NCBI GenBank assembly: GCA_947178215.1
Contig: CAMWXJ010000002.1
Span: forward strand, 1 to 64,000
Origin: an uncultured Porphyromonadaceae bacterium
GTDB lineage: Bacteria > Bacteroidota > Bacteroidia > Bacteroidales > Muribaculaceae
Length of the DNA: 64,000 nt
Reading direction: 5' to 3'
Part shown: positions 35,381 to 43,897 of the stretch, piece by piece
Layout: each line of letters begins with the position of its first letter
How positions within the stretch are numbered: position 1 is the stretch's first letter
Notes under the pieces: model-generated
Database searches by the model: none
Told to the model about the DNA's origin: nothing
What the model saw: the letters and a program-made list of their open reading frames with translations, nothing else
Made by a program: the position numbers and the translations under genes

Positions 35381-36418
35381 ATGAGCAAACCGAGAATCCT
35401 CGTAACCGGCGGCACCGGCTACATCGGCTCACACACCACAGTTGAGCTCCAAGCTGCGGGCTATCCCGTTGTAATCATCGACAACCTCTCCAACTCCAAC
35501 ATCGAGGTGCTCGACGGCATCGAGCGCATCTCAGGCATCCGTCCCGAATTCGTGGAGGGCGACTGCACCAACATCGACGACCTCAAAGCCCTTTTCAGCA
35601 AATATCCCGACATCCGCGGCATCATCAACTTCGCCGCATCGAAAGCCGTGGGCGAGTCGATGGAGAAGCCTATCCTCTACTACCGCAACAATCTCGGCAC
35701 ACTGCTCAACCTCCTCGACCTCATGGGTCCCAACGGCGTCAAGGGCATCGTGTTCTCATCGTCATGCACCGTCTACGGCGAGCCCGACGTGAACCCCGTC
35801 ACCGAAAAGAGCCCCATCAAGAAGGCCACATCGCCCTACGGCAACACCAAGCAGATAAGCGAGGAAATCATCACCGACGTAATTAACTCCGGCGCACCCT
35901 TCAAGAGCGTAATACTCCGCTACTTCAACCCCGTGGGCGCACACCCCACCGCCGAAATCGGCGAGCTCCCCAACGGCGTGCCCCAGAACCTCGTGCCCTA
36001 CATCACCCAGACAGCAGCCGGCATCCGCAAGGAGCTGAGCGTGTTTGGCGACGACTATCCCACCCCCGACGGCTCCTGCATCCGCGACTTCATCAACGTG
36101 GTCGACCTCGCCAAAGCCCATGTCAAGGCCATGGACCGCATGCTCGAAAACCCCGACGCAGCCCCCATCGAAATCTACAACCTCGGCACCGGCAACGGCG
36201 TGAGCGTACTTGAACTCATCAACACGTTTGAAGAAGCCACCGGCGTGAAGCTCCCCTACAAGATTGTAGGCCGCCGCGCCGGCGACATCGAAAAGGTGTG
36301 GGGCGACCCCTCGCTCGCCAACACCGTCCTCGGCTGGAAAGCCGACACCCCCCTCGCCGACACCATGCGTTCGGCCTGGGCATGGCAGTGCAAGCTCGCC
36401 GAGCGCGCCAAGAAGTAA
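35381..36418 (+). CDS. galE: UDP-glucose 4-epimerase
   Basis: A 345-residue short-chain dehydrogenase-type enzyme interconverting UDP-glucose and UDP-galactose with bound NAD. The N-terminal Rossmann motif is VTGGTGYIGSH (8-18), the catalytic S-Y-K set includes Y153 and K157 in SPYGNTKQ, and SSSCTVYGEP carries the serine/threonine. The C-terminal part has the substrate-binding YFNPVGAHP and IYNLGTGNGVSVLE blocks. Length and features match GalE rather than dTDP-glucose dehydratase. It would feed galactose into central metabolism and supply UDP-Gal for surface polysaccharide. It stands alone, with its own -7 box and a strong terminator. Confidence 0.95.
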   Translation: MSKPRILVTGGTGYIGSHTTVELQAAGYPVVIIDNLSNSNIEVLDGIERISGIRPEFVEGDCTNIDDLKALFSKYPDIRGIINFAASKAVGESMEKPILYYRNNLGTLLNLLDLMGPNGVKGIVFSSSCTVYGEPDVNPVTEKSPIKKATSPYGNTKQISEEIITDVINSGAPFKSVILRYFNPVGAHPTAEIGELPNGVPQNLVPYITQTAAGIRKELSVFGDDYPTPDGSCIRDFINVVDLAKAHVKAMDRMLENPDAAPIEIYNLGTGNGVSVLELINTFEEATGVKLPYKIVGRRAGDIEKVWGDPSLANTVLGWKADTPLADTMRSAWAWQCKLAERAKK

Positions 36419-36466
36419 ACCCGCGCAACGCATACACACTCGGCGCACACCGACGCTAATATTCAC

Positions 36467-36506
36467 AAAGGCCGCTGATCCCCCGCCGGATTAGCGGCCT
36501 TTTCGC
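36467..36506 (+). terminator. galE terminator
   Basis: A 15-bp stem (36467-36481 with 36488-36502, one G-T pair, loop CCCGCC) built around AAAGGCCGCT and AGCGGCCTTT, followed by a short T run. It ends transcription 50 bases after galE. Confidence 0.85.
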
Positions 36507-36616
36507 AATACGGAACACAAGGCCGGCCCTTTTCATGGCGACATCGACCTCAGCCGGGGCTCGAAAAGGGTCAATGGCGCTCAGTCTCAGCGCGGCGCTT
36601 TGCAGTGTCGGGGAAA

Positions 36617-36630
36617 TTGTGTAATTTTGC
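36617..36630 (+). promoter_or_regulatory. prfB promoter, implying a leaderless mRNA
   Basis: TTGTGTAATTTTGC contains TAATTTTG (36622-36629). The prfB ATG is at 36634, only four bases after the box, just where transcription should start. The transcript would begin at or next to the start codon. Confidence 0.6.
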
Positions 36631-36633
36631 GGC

Positions 36634-37749
36634 ATGATCACGCAGGAACAACTCAAAGACATACAGCAACGGCGCGACGCCCTTGCCAGATACCTCGACA
36701 TCGACTCGAAAAAAATTCAGGTCGAGGAGGAGGAGCTGCGCACCCACGTGCCCGATTTCTGGGAGCACCCCAAGGAGGCACAGGTCCAGATGAAGAAAAT
36801 CAAGGACATCCAGGCATGGATAAACGGATATGCCGAGGTAGCCAAGGCAGCCGAAGAACTCGAACTCGCCTTTGACTTCATCAAGGAGGGCCTCATCGAG
36901 GAGCCGGAACTCGACGCCGCTTACGCCGACGCGCTCGCCAAAACCGAAAACCTCGAACTGCGCAACATGCTGCGCCGTGAGGAGGACAAAATGGACGCTG
37001 TGCTCAAAATCAATTCGGGCGCAGGCGGCACGGAGAGCCAGGACTGGGCACAGATGCTCATGCGAATGTATCTGCGCTGGGCCGAAGCCAACGGCTACAA
37101 GACCTCCATGGCCAACCTCATCGAGGGCGACGAGGCCGGCATCAAGAGCTGCACCATCAACATCGAAGGCGACTTCGCCTACGGCTACCTCAAAAGCGAG
37201 AACGGCGTACACCGCCTTGTGCGCGTGAGTCCCTACAATGCCCAGGGCAAGCGCATGACATCGTTTGCGTCGGTGTTCGTTACCCCGCTTGTCGACGACA
37301 CCATTGAAGTCAAGGTAGAGCCGGCCCTCCTGTCGTGGGACACCTTCCGTTCGGGCGGCGCAGGCGGCCAGAACGTCAACAAGGTCGAGTCGGGCGTACG
37401 TCTACGTTACCAGTACACCGACCCCTACACCGGCGAAAAGGAGGAGATACTTATCGAAAACACCGAGACCCGCGACCAGCCCAAGAACAAGGAGAACGCG
37501 CTCCGTCAGCTGCGCTCCATACTCTACGACAAGGAACTGCGACACCGCATGGAGGAGCAGGCCAAGGTCGAGGCCGGCAAGATGAAAATTGAATGGGGCT
37601 CACAGATACGCTCGTATGTGTTCGACGACCGCCGCGTCAAGGACCACCGTACCGGCCACCAGACATCGGACGTTGGCGGCGTGATGGACGGCGACATCGA
37701 CGGCTTCATCAAGGCCTATCTCATGGAGTTTTCGGAAAAAGCCGAGTGA
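36634..37749 (+). CDS. prfB: peptide chain release factor 2
   Basis: A 371-residue class I release factor that recognises UGA and UAA stop codons on the ribosome. The peptidyl-tRNA hydrolysis motif GGQ is at 244-246 within RSGGAGGQNVNKVES. At the position of the RF2 codon-recognition tripeptide SPF this protein has S199-P200-Y201, followed by NAQGKRMTSF. The gene is one continuous frame: around ARYLDIDSKK, where many prfB genes carry an in-frame UGA and need a +1 shift, the codons run through with CTC GAC. The usual autoregulation by frameshifting is therefore absent. glyS follows after 69 bases with no promoter of its own that I can see. Confidence 0.95.
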   Translation: MITQEQLKDIQQRRDALARYLDIDSKKIQVEEEELRTHVPDFWEHPKEAQVQMKKIKDIQAWINGYAEVAKAAEELELAFDFIKEGLIEEPELDAAYADALAKTENLELRNMLRREEDKMDAVLKINSGAGGTESQDWAQMLMRMYLRWAEANGYKTSMANLIEGDEAGIKSCTINIEGDFAYGYLKSENGVHRLVRVSPYNAQGKRMTSFASVFVTPLVDDTIEVKVEPALLSWDTFRSGGAGGQNVNKVESGVRLRYQYTDPYTGEKEEILIENTETRDQPKNKENALRQLRSILYDKELRHRMEEQAKVEAGKMKIEWGSQIRSYVFDDRRVKDHRTGHQTSDVGGVMDGDIDGFIKAYLMEFSEKAE

Positions 37750-37818
37750 CCTCACACCCCCTCTCTCCCCGCTAATCAACAAGCATATATACACCTCTAT
37801 CCATAAGCAGCACAAGCA

Positions 37819-39363
37819 ATGGCTCAGCAAGAAGAAGTATTCAAGAAAATTGTGTCGCACGCCAAGGAGTACGGTTTCGTGTTCCCCTCGTCGGAAATCT
37901 ACGACGGCCTGTCGGCTGTGTATGACTACGGCCAGAACGGCGTTGAACTCAAAAACAACATAAAGCGCTACTGGTGGGACGCCATGACCCTCCTCCACGA
38001 GAATATCGTCGGCATCGACTCGGCGATTTTCATGCACCCCACTATCTGGAAAGCGTCGGGTCACGTAGACGCTTTCAATGACCCTCTCATCGACAACCGC
38101 GACTCCAAGAAGCGCTACCGAGCCGACGTGCTCATCGAGGACGACATCGCCAAGCTCGACGAAAAAATCGAGAAGGAAGTCGCCAAAGCCCGCAAGCGTT
38201 TCGGCGAATCGTTTGACGAGGCACTCTTCCGCCAGACCAATCCCCGCGTGGCCGAGATAGTAGCCACCCGCGACGCTCTTCACGAGCGTTTCGCGCAGGC
38301 GATGAACGACAACAATCTCGACGAGCTCCGTCAGATAATCATCGACCGCGAGATTGTGTGCCCCATATCCGGTACCCGCAACTGGACCGAAGTGCGTCAG
38401 TTCAACCTCATGTTCAAGACCGAGATGGGTTCCACCGCCGACGGCGCCATGACAGTATATCTCCGTCCTGAGACCGCTCAGGGTATCTTTGTCAACTACC
38501 TCAACGTGCAGAAGACCGGCCGCATGCGCATACCTTTCGGTATCGCCCAGATAGGCAAGGCGTTCCGTAACGAGATTGTGGCCCGTCAATTCATCTTCCG
38601 CATGCGCGAGTTCGAGCAGATGGAGATGCAGTTCTTTGTGCGTCCCGGCGAAGAGCTCAAATGGTTTGCACAGTGGAAGGAGTGGCGCCTGAAATGGCAC
38701 AAGGCTCTCGGCCTGGGCGACAGCAAGTACCGCTACCACGACCACGAGAAGCTGGCCCACTATGCCAACGCCGCCACCGATATTGAGTTCGAAATGCCGT
38801 TTGGCTTCAAGGAGGTGGAGGGCATCCACTCACGCACCAACTTCGACCTGTCGCAGCACGAGAAGTTCTCAGGCAAGAACATCAAGTACTTTGACCCCGA
38901 ACTCAACGAGAGCTACGTACCTTATGTCATCGAGACCTCTATCGGTGTTGACCGCATGTTCCTCTCCGTGCTCTGCTCAAGCTATGAGGAGCAAGCCCTC
39001 GAAGGAGGCGACAAGCGCGTAGTGCTTCATCTCCCCGCTGCCCTCGCTCCCGTGAAGTGCGCCGTGCTCCCCCTCGTCAAGAAAGACGGCCTCCCCGAAA
39101 AAGCCCGCGAGATTGTCGACGAACTCAAATTTGACTTCGCCACCCGCTACGACGAAAAGGACTCAATCGGCAAGCGCTACCGCCGTCAGGACGCTATCGG
39201 CACACCGTTCTGCATCACCGTCGACCACCAGACCCTCGAAGACAACACTGTGACCCTGCGTCACCGCGACTCTATGGAGCAGACCCGTGTCGCCATCGCC
39301 GACCTTCACCGTCTGATTCACGACAATGTAAGCCTCACTTCGCTCCTGCGTCGCCTCGGCTAA
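37819..39363 (+). CDS. glyS: glycyl-tRNA synthetase, single-chain dimeric type
   Basis: A 514-residue class II aminoacyl-tRNA synthetase of the alpha2 (eukaryote/archaea-like) type. Motif 1 region is near GLSAVYDYGQNGVELKNNIK (30-49). Motif 2 includes FRNEIVARQFIFRMREFEQMEMQFF (about 252-276), and motif 3 includes ETSIGVDRMFL (about 374-384). The anticodon-binding domain (about 400-514) begins with LAPVKCAVLPLVKK. It joins glycine to tRNA-Gly. Bacteria with this form lack the GlyQ/GlyS tetramer. It lies between prfB and lemA, 43 bases before the latter. Confidence 0.95.
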   Translation: MAQQEEVFKKIVSHAKEYGFVFPSSEIYDGLSAVYDYGQNGVELKNNIKRYWWDAMTLLHENIVGIDSAIFMHPTIWKASGHVDAFNDPLIDNRDSKKRYRADVLIEDDIAKLDEKIEKEVAKARKRFGESFDEALFRQTNPRVAEIVATRDALHERFAQAMNDNNLDELRQIIIDREIVCPISGTRNWTEVRQFNLMFKTEMGSTADGAMTVYLRPETAQGIFVNYLNVQKTGRMRIPFGIAQIGKAFRNEIVARQFIFRMREFEQMEMQFFVRPGEELKWFAQWKEWRLKWHKALGLGDSKYRYHDHEKLAHYANAATDIEFEMPFGFKEVEGIHSRTNFDLSQHEKFSGKNIKYFDPELNESYVPYVIETSIGVDRMFLSVLCSSYEEQALEGGDKRVVLHLPAALAPVKCAVLPLVKKDGLPEKAREIVDELKFDFATRYDEKDSIGKRYRRQDAIGTPFCITVDHQTLEDNTVTLRHRDSMEQTRVAIADLHRLIHDNVSLTSLLRRLG

Positions 39364-39406
39364 TCCGATATTCAATTATTCCCCTCATCCTCAATCATTC
39401 CCGCTA

Positions 39407-39994
39407 ATGAGAATACTTAAAACCATAATGGGCGCCGCAGCGGCTCTCATGCTGGCATCAAGCCTCTCGTCGTGCAACTACAATTCGCTCGTCGAGAAGC
39501 AGCAGGGTGTCGACCAGGCCTGGGCCGAGGTCGAGAACCAGTATCAGCGCCGCTCCGACCTCATTCCCAATCTCGTGGCTACCGTCAAGGGCTACGCCAC
39601 ACATGAGGAGTCGACCTTCGAGAAGGTGACCGAAGCCCGCGCAAAGGCCACCTCTATCACTATCGACCCCGCCAACCTCAACGAGGAGACTCTCGCGCAG
39701 TTCCAACAGGCTCAGAACGAGCTCAGCGGAGCATTGAAGAGCCTTCTCGCAGTCAGCGAAGCTTACCCCGACTTGAAAGCCAACGAGAACTTCCGCGACC
39801 TTCAAGTGCAGCTCGAAGGCACCGAGAACCGTGTCACCACGGCACGCTCACGCTACACCAAGACCGTGGCCGACTACAACGCCTCAATCAAAAAATTTCC
39901 TACAGTAATATATGCCGGTTGGTTTGGCTTCGACGCCAAGCCACAGTTTAAAGCCGAGGCCGGCGCGTCGCAGGCTCCAAAAGTAGAATTCTGA
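39407..39994 (+). CDS. lemA: LemA family lipoprotein
   Basis: A 195-residue protein with a short lipoprotein signal (SLSSC, C23) and a single LemA domain: YNSLVEKQQGVDQAWAEVENQYQRRSDLIPNLVATVKGY followed by long helices (EESTFEKVTEARAKATSI; AYPDLKANENFRDLQVQLEGTENRV). LemA proteins are helical bundles exposed in the periplasm; their function is not known. In other bacteria they are often next to TPM-domain or peptidase genes, which are missing here. The stop codon overlaps the start of the FKBP gene by one base (ATGA), so the two are translationally coupled. Confidence 0.93.
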   Translation: MRILKTIMGAAAALMLASSLSSCNYNSLVEKQQGVDQAWAEVENQYQRRSDLIPNLVATVKGYATHEESTFEKVTEARAKATSITIDPANLNEETLAQFQQAQNELSGALKSLLAVSEAYPDLKANENFRDLQVQLEGTENRVTTARSRYTKTVADYNASIKKFPTVIYAGWFGFDAKPQFKAEAGASQAPKVEF

Positions 39995-40566
39995 TGAACA
40001 CTCTCCTCCGTCGAATCCCCGCAGCCATCGCCGTTACGGCACTCCTAAGCCTCGTTGTCGCCTGCATGGGCAGCAACGACTGGGAAAAGTATGAAGATTG
40101 GCGCAAGTCCAACAACGACTGGTATCTCCAACAGGCAGCCCTCACAAACCCTGACGGTAGCCTGTACTACACGGAACTCAGCCCCGCATGGTATCCCAAC
40201 TCGGGCGTACTTATCCACTACTTCAACGACCGCAAGCTCACCGAGGGCAATCTCTCGCCGCTGGAAAACTCCACCGTCGACATGATTTATATCGGTCGCT
40301 ATTACAACGACGTGGCATTTGACTCGTCGTACACACTGACTGCCAATGGCGACAGCATCTTCCGCACCACTCCCGCCGACGTGATTGACGGCTGGCAGAT
40401 AGCGCTCAACGACATGCGCGTAGGCGACTCATGCCGCATCATCATCCCGTTCCAGCAGGCTTACGGCACATCGGGCTACAACTCGATACCCCCCTACTCG
40501 GTGCTCCAATTCGACATGAAGCTTGTAGGCATCCCCGCCTACGAGATACGCGACCCCAAGGACTGA
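39994..40566 (+). CDS. FKBP-type peptidyl-prolyl isomerase lipoprotein
   Basis: A 190-residue lipoprotein (signal to VVAC, C24). The C-terminal 105 residues form an FKBP domain: VDMIYIGRYYNDVAFDSSY, VIDGWQIALNDMRVGDSCRIIIPFQQAYGTSGYNSIPPYSVLQFDMKLVGI carry the usual W, A-Y-G and I-P-P-Y-S elements. It should catalyse proline isomerisation during folding of exported proteins. It is coupled to lemA and followed by an intrinsic terminator. Confidence 0.9.
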   Translation: MNTLLRRIPAAIAVTALLSLVVACMGSNDWEKYEDWRKSNNDWYLQQAALTNPDGSLYYTELSPAWYPNSGVLIHYFNDRKLTEGNLSPLENSTVDMIYIGRYYNDVAFDSSYTLTANGDSIFRTTPADVIDGWQIALNDMRVGDSCRIIIPFQQAYGTSGYNSIPPYSVLQFDMKLVGIPAYEIRDPKD

Positions 40567-40599
40567 CACACGACCCACTCCACCACATTGACATATCCG

Positions 40600-40642
40600 A
40601 CCGGGACCGGCGCATGATTGCATCGGTTCCGGTTGATTTTTT
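40600..40642 (+). terminator. terminator after the FKBP gene
   Basis: A 10-bp stem, 40600-40609 with 40624-40633 (one G-T pair), followed by TGATTTTTTC. It closes the transcript ending with lemA and the FKBP gene. Confidence 0.75.
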
Positions 40643-40717
40643 CACCTATAATTGCTAATTTTACGCCATATTTCCGGAGTAGGGCCCTGCGGCTGCCTCC
40701 GGCTTCACATTTCTGCA

Positions 40718-41863
40718 ATGACTCACAAACTTATGACAATAGCGGCAGCCGGAATCATCGCGGCAGGCGCCGCATCATGCGGCAGGAGTGCCGCCTCGCA
40801 CCAAGAGGCCACAGCCGCCGACACCCTGCTTATGCTCGTTGGCAGCTATGCCGACAAGTCGACCGAGGGCATCTCGCTCTACGCGTTCAACCAGGCCGAT
40901 GGCTCGGCACGTCGCATCGGCGGACTGAGCGGCATATCCAATCCATCGTTTATCACCCTAAGCCCTGACGGGAAACACATCTACTCCGTGGGCGAGGACC
41001 CCGGCGCAACATCAACCGTCAACACAGTGGCTTTCGACCGCGACTCGCTCACCATGAACCTCGTAGCGTCCGACACCACCGGCGGCGGCGCGCCCTGCCA
41101 TGTCACGCTTTCCCCCTCGGGCTCCCACGTACTGACAGCCAACTATCTCGGCGGCTCACTCACCATATACCGCCTCGACGATGACGGCACACCCCTCCCC
41201 GGACCACAGGTGATACAGTTCAGCGGCACCGGAGCCGACCCCGAGCGTCAAGACCAGCCTCACGCCCACTTCGCGTCATTCACCCCCGACGGTAAGCGAC
41301 TTCTTGTAACCGACCTCGGCACCGACCGCATCCATATCTTCCCCGTCATCGGCGGCGACTCGCTCATCGACGCCGCGGCCATGACCGACCTCATGCTCGC
41401 ACCCGGCGCCGGCCCCCGACACATCGACTATCATCCGTCGCTCCCCGTAGCCTATCTTATCGACGAAATCGACGGCCAAATCAACGTTATCGACCTCGAC
41501 TCGACAACCGTGACGCAGCGCGTGTCGGCCGACACGGTGGGCGCCAAAGGATCGGGCGACATACACATCACCCCCGACGGACGCTATCTCTACGCATCCA
41601 ACCGACTGAAAGCCGACGGCCTGGCAATATTCAAGGTCGACCCCGACAACGGCCGTCTACAACGCATAGGTTATCAGCTCACCGGCAAGCATCCGCGCAA
41701 TTTCGCTATCACCCCCAATGGCCGCTATATACTCGTGGCCTCACGCGACGAAAACGCAATAGAAGTGTACCGTCTCAACGACGCAAACGGTATGCTCACA
41801 CGCATAAAAGACCTCACCATCTCAACTCCGAAGCCGGTATGCATCAAATTCACGGAACGATGA
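40718..41863 (+). CDS. lactonase family (6-phosphogluconolactonase, YbhE-type) lipoprotein
   Basis: A 381-residue protein of the seven-bladed beta-propeller lactonase family (PF10282): ISNPSFITLSPDGKHIYSVGE, GGGAPCHVTLSPSGSHVLTANYLGG, QPHAHFASFTPDGKRLLVTDLGTD, GPRHIDYHPSLPVAYLIDEID and HPRNFAITPNGRYILVASRDEN are repeated blade motifs. Unlike the cytosolic E. coli enzyme it has a signal peptide with lipobox AASC (C21), so it probably sits in the periplasm or on the outer membrane, and the true substrate may be a sugar lactone other than 6-phosphogluconolactone. Its stop overlaps the start of tsaC by four bases (ATGA). A weak promoter-like TTG-N20-TAATTTTA lies at 40633-40663. Confidence 0.85.
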   Translation: MTHKLMTIAAAGIIAAGAASCGRSAASHQEATAADTLLMLVGSYADKSTEGISLYAFNQADGSARRIGGLSGISNPSFITLSPDGKHIYSVGEDPGATSTVNTVAFDRDSLTMNLVASDTTGGGAPCHVTLSPSGSHVLTANYLGGSLTIYRLDDDGTPLPGPQVIQFSGTGADPERQDQPHAHFASFTPDGKRLLVTDLGTDRIHIFPVIGGDSLIDAAAMTDLMLAPGAGPRHIDYHPSLPVAYLIDEIDGQINVIDLDSTTVTQRVSADTVGAKGSGDIHITPDGRYLYASNRLKADGLAIFKVDPDNGRLQRIGYQLTGKHPRNFAITPNGRYILVASRDENAIEVYRLNDANGMLTRIKDLTISTPKPVCIKFTER

Positions 41864-42477
41864 ACGAAACCACGCCAGTCCCGGCACCGGCTCCACGCTA
41901 CGACGCCGACGACCTCGCTGCCGCAGTAGAGGCCCTTCGCCGCGGAGGCATTATCATCTACCCTACCGACACCGTGTGGGGCATAGGTTGCGACGCCACT
42001 AATGAAGAGGCCGTGGCGCGTGTCAAGGCGCTCAAAGGACGCGCCGACGCCAAGGCCCTCATAACACTGGTGAGCGACGCCGCCATGCTCGAACGCTGGG
42101 TCGACGACGTGCCCGACGTGGCCCTCGAACTGATAGAGGCCACGGAAGAGGGTTCGCGACCCGTCACCATAGTCTACGACCATCCCTCGAAGATGCTCGC
42201 CCCGGGGCTACTCGCCACCGACGGCACCGCCGGTATACGCGTGTGCCGCGACCCCTACGCCGCAGCATTATGCCGCCGCCTGCGCCGCCCCATAGTGTCG
42301 ACATCGGCCAATTTCAGCGGGCAGCCCACCCCGGCGTCGTTTGCCGACATCAACCCCGCGCTGATAGCCCGTGCCGACTACACCGCACGCTACCGCCGCA
42401 ACGACGCGTCGGCCTCGCAGCCCTCGTCGGTAATCAAAATCTCGTCGGGCGGACTGTTCAAGATACTTCGCCCCTGA
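41860..42477 (+). CDS. tsaC: L-threonylcarbamoyladenylate synthase (Sua5/YrdC/YwlC family)
   Basis: A 205-residue YrdC-domain protein that makes threonylcarbamoyl-AMP from threonine, bicarbonate and ATP for t6A modification of tRNAs reading ANN codons. Signatures: GGIIIYPTDTVWGIGCDATN (about 29-48), KGRADAKALITLVSD, GTAGIRVCRDP and RRPIVSTSANFSGQPTP. The start at 41860 is set by the four-base overlap with the preceding lactonase stop; an upstream in-frame ATG at 41839 would lie inside that gene. The phosphoglycosyltransferase follows 13 bases after its stop. Confidence 0.93.
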   Translation: MNETTPVPAPAPRYDADDLAAAVEALRRGGIIIYPTDTVWGIGCDATNEEAVARVKALKGRADAKALITLVSDAAMLERWVDDVPDVALELIEATEEGSRPVTIVYDHPSKMLAPGLLATDGTAGIRVCRDPYAAALCRRLRRPIVSTSANFSGQPTPASFADINPALIARADYTARYRRNDASASQPSSVIKISSGGLFKILRP

Positions 42478-42490
42478 CCACGCCCCGCAG

Positions 42491-43897
42491 ATGAGAGCAA
42501 CACGACCTGACACACCTATGGCCCGCGTCGGCCGACGGCTGCGCATACTCTGCGTCGCCGCCGACTGGCTGTCGACCGCCGTGGCGTGGCTGCTCTTCGA
42601 CATAGTGCGTTTCCATCTGCTCGACTCCGGCTTCGGCTCCCTCGAAAGCTTCCTGCTGTCGGGCACCGTGATGACCGGGCAGATACTGTTCCCTACTGTC
42701 ATGCTCGGCATTTATTGGCTAACCGGCTACTATAACAATCCCCTCCACCGGTCGCGCGTCACAGAGTTCTGGCAGACGGCCGCCGCAGCCCTCGCCGGCA
42801 CGCTATCTGTGCTCATACTGATGTTGCTCAACGACCTCACCGCCGATGTGGCGCTCGACCACAAGCTGCTTATCACGCTCTTCGGGCTGCTGCTCGTCAC
42901 GGTATGGATTCCGCGCGCCACAATCACGGCCGCGGTGACAAGGTGCTTCCGCACCGGCAGGTATATATGGCGCGCAGCCATAATAAGCGCGCCCGACGCC
43001 GACACTTGCCGGCTTCCCCGCAGCATATCTCCCGTGTGCCGACTCGACACTGACAACGCTGACGAGTATCCGGCCGACGACATCGACTGTTTTATCATAA
43101 TACCGGAGCCGGCGCAAAGCGTCGACAGCCTGCTCCCCGTCGCCGGCAAGCTCATGCGCCACGACCTCCCGGTTTATCTCTTCCCCAATCCTGACGGCAC
43201 CTCTGACTGCCGCTACGGCAACCGCCACCAGTCGTCGGCCCCCGTAGGACGACGGAAAGAGAGTGCATACGCGTTGATGCTCACCGACCTGTCGCGCACC
43301 GACATGAACGAGTCAACACTCAACATCAAGCGCCTCGCCGATATAACCGTCGCCGCTTGCGCCCTCGCCCTGCTGTGGCCTATAATACTCGGCCTGGCTG
43401 CCGCTGTCGGCGTCACGTCGCACGGCAATCCGTTCTACCGACAGAAGCGTATAGGCTATCACGGCAAGAGTTTCAGCATCATCAAGCTGCGCACCATGCG
43501 CTCCGACGCCGAGGACATATCAGGCCCGACGCTTTCGTCGGCCAACGACCCCCGCATCACGCCGCTCGGCCGCATCCTACGCCGATACCGCCTCGATGAG
43601 CTGCCGCAGCTTGTCAACATCCTGCGCGGCGAGATGTCGCTCGTAGGGCCGCGCCCGGAACGGCCCTATTTCGAGCAACAGATAATAGCTATGGCACCGC
43701 AATACGCCCTGCTGCATCAATTGCGACCGGGCCTCACATCGTGGGGCATGGTCGACTACGGCTACGCCACCACAGTGAAGGCAATGATCGAGCGTCTGCG
43801 CTACGACCTGCTCTACCTCGAAAACGTCGGCTTCATCACCGACATAAAGATAATAATCCACACCATCAGCATAATAGCCACCGGAAAAGGAATATGA
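42491..43897 (+). CDS. polyprenyl-phosphate sugar-1-phosphate transferase (WcaJ/CpsE-type)
   Basis: A 468-residue membrane phosphoglycosyltransferase that starts surface-polysaccharide repeat units by moving a sugar phosphate to undecaprenyl phosphate. There are four N-terminal transmembrane helices (about 20-160), a CoA-binding-like central domain (about 165-265), a further hydrophobic segment (about 285-305, IKRLADITVAACALALLWPIILG), and the catalytic block FYRQKRIGYHGKSFSIIKLRTM, followed by LRRYRLDELPQLVNILRGEMSLVGPRPERP, which carries the DE dyad of the family. The sugar cannot be deduced. No glycan gene cluster is next to it, so it may serve a capsule locus elsewhere. It overlaps the ClC gene by four bases. 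Confidence 0.92.
   Translation: MRATRPDTPMARVGRRLRILCVAADWLSTAVAWLLFDIVRFHLLDSGFGSLESFLLSGTVMTGQILFPTVMLGIYWLTGYYNNPLHRSRVTEFWQTAAAALAGTLSVLILMLLNDLTADVALDHKLLITLFGLLLVTVWIPRATITAAVTRCFRTGRYIWRAAIISAPDADTCRLPRSISPVCRLDTDNADEYPADDIDCFIIIPEPAQSVDSLLPVAGKLMRHDLPVYLFPNPDGTSDCRYGNRHQSSAPVGRRKESAYALMLTDLSRTDMNESTLNIKRLADITVAACALALLWPIILGLAAAVGVTSHGNPFYRQKRIGYHGKSFSIIKLRTMRSDAEDISGPTLSSANDPRITPLGRILRRYRLDELPQLVNILRGEMSLVGPRPERPYFEQQIIAMAPQYALLHQLRPGLTSWGMVDYGYATTVKAMIERLRYDLLYLENVGFITDIKIIIHTISIIATGKGI

Noticed and set aside
36634-36720. Programmed +1 frameshift in prfB
   Set aside because: The frame is continuous; codons at the usual site read CTC GAC, with no UGA.
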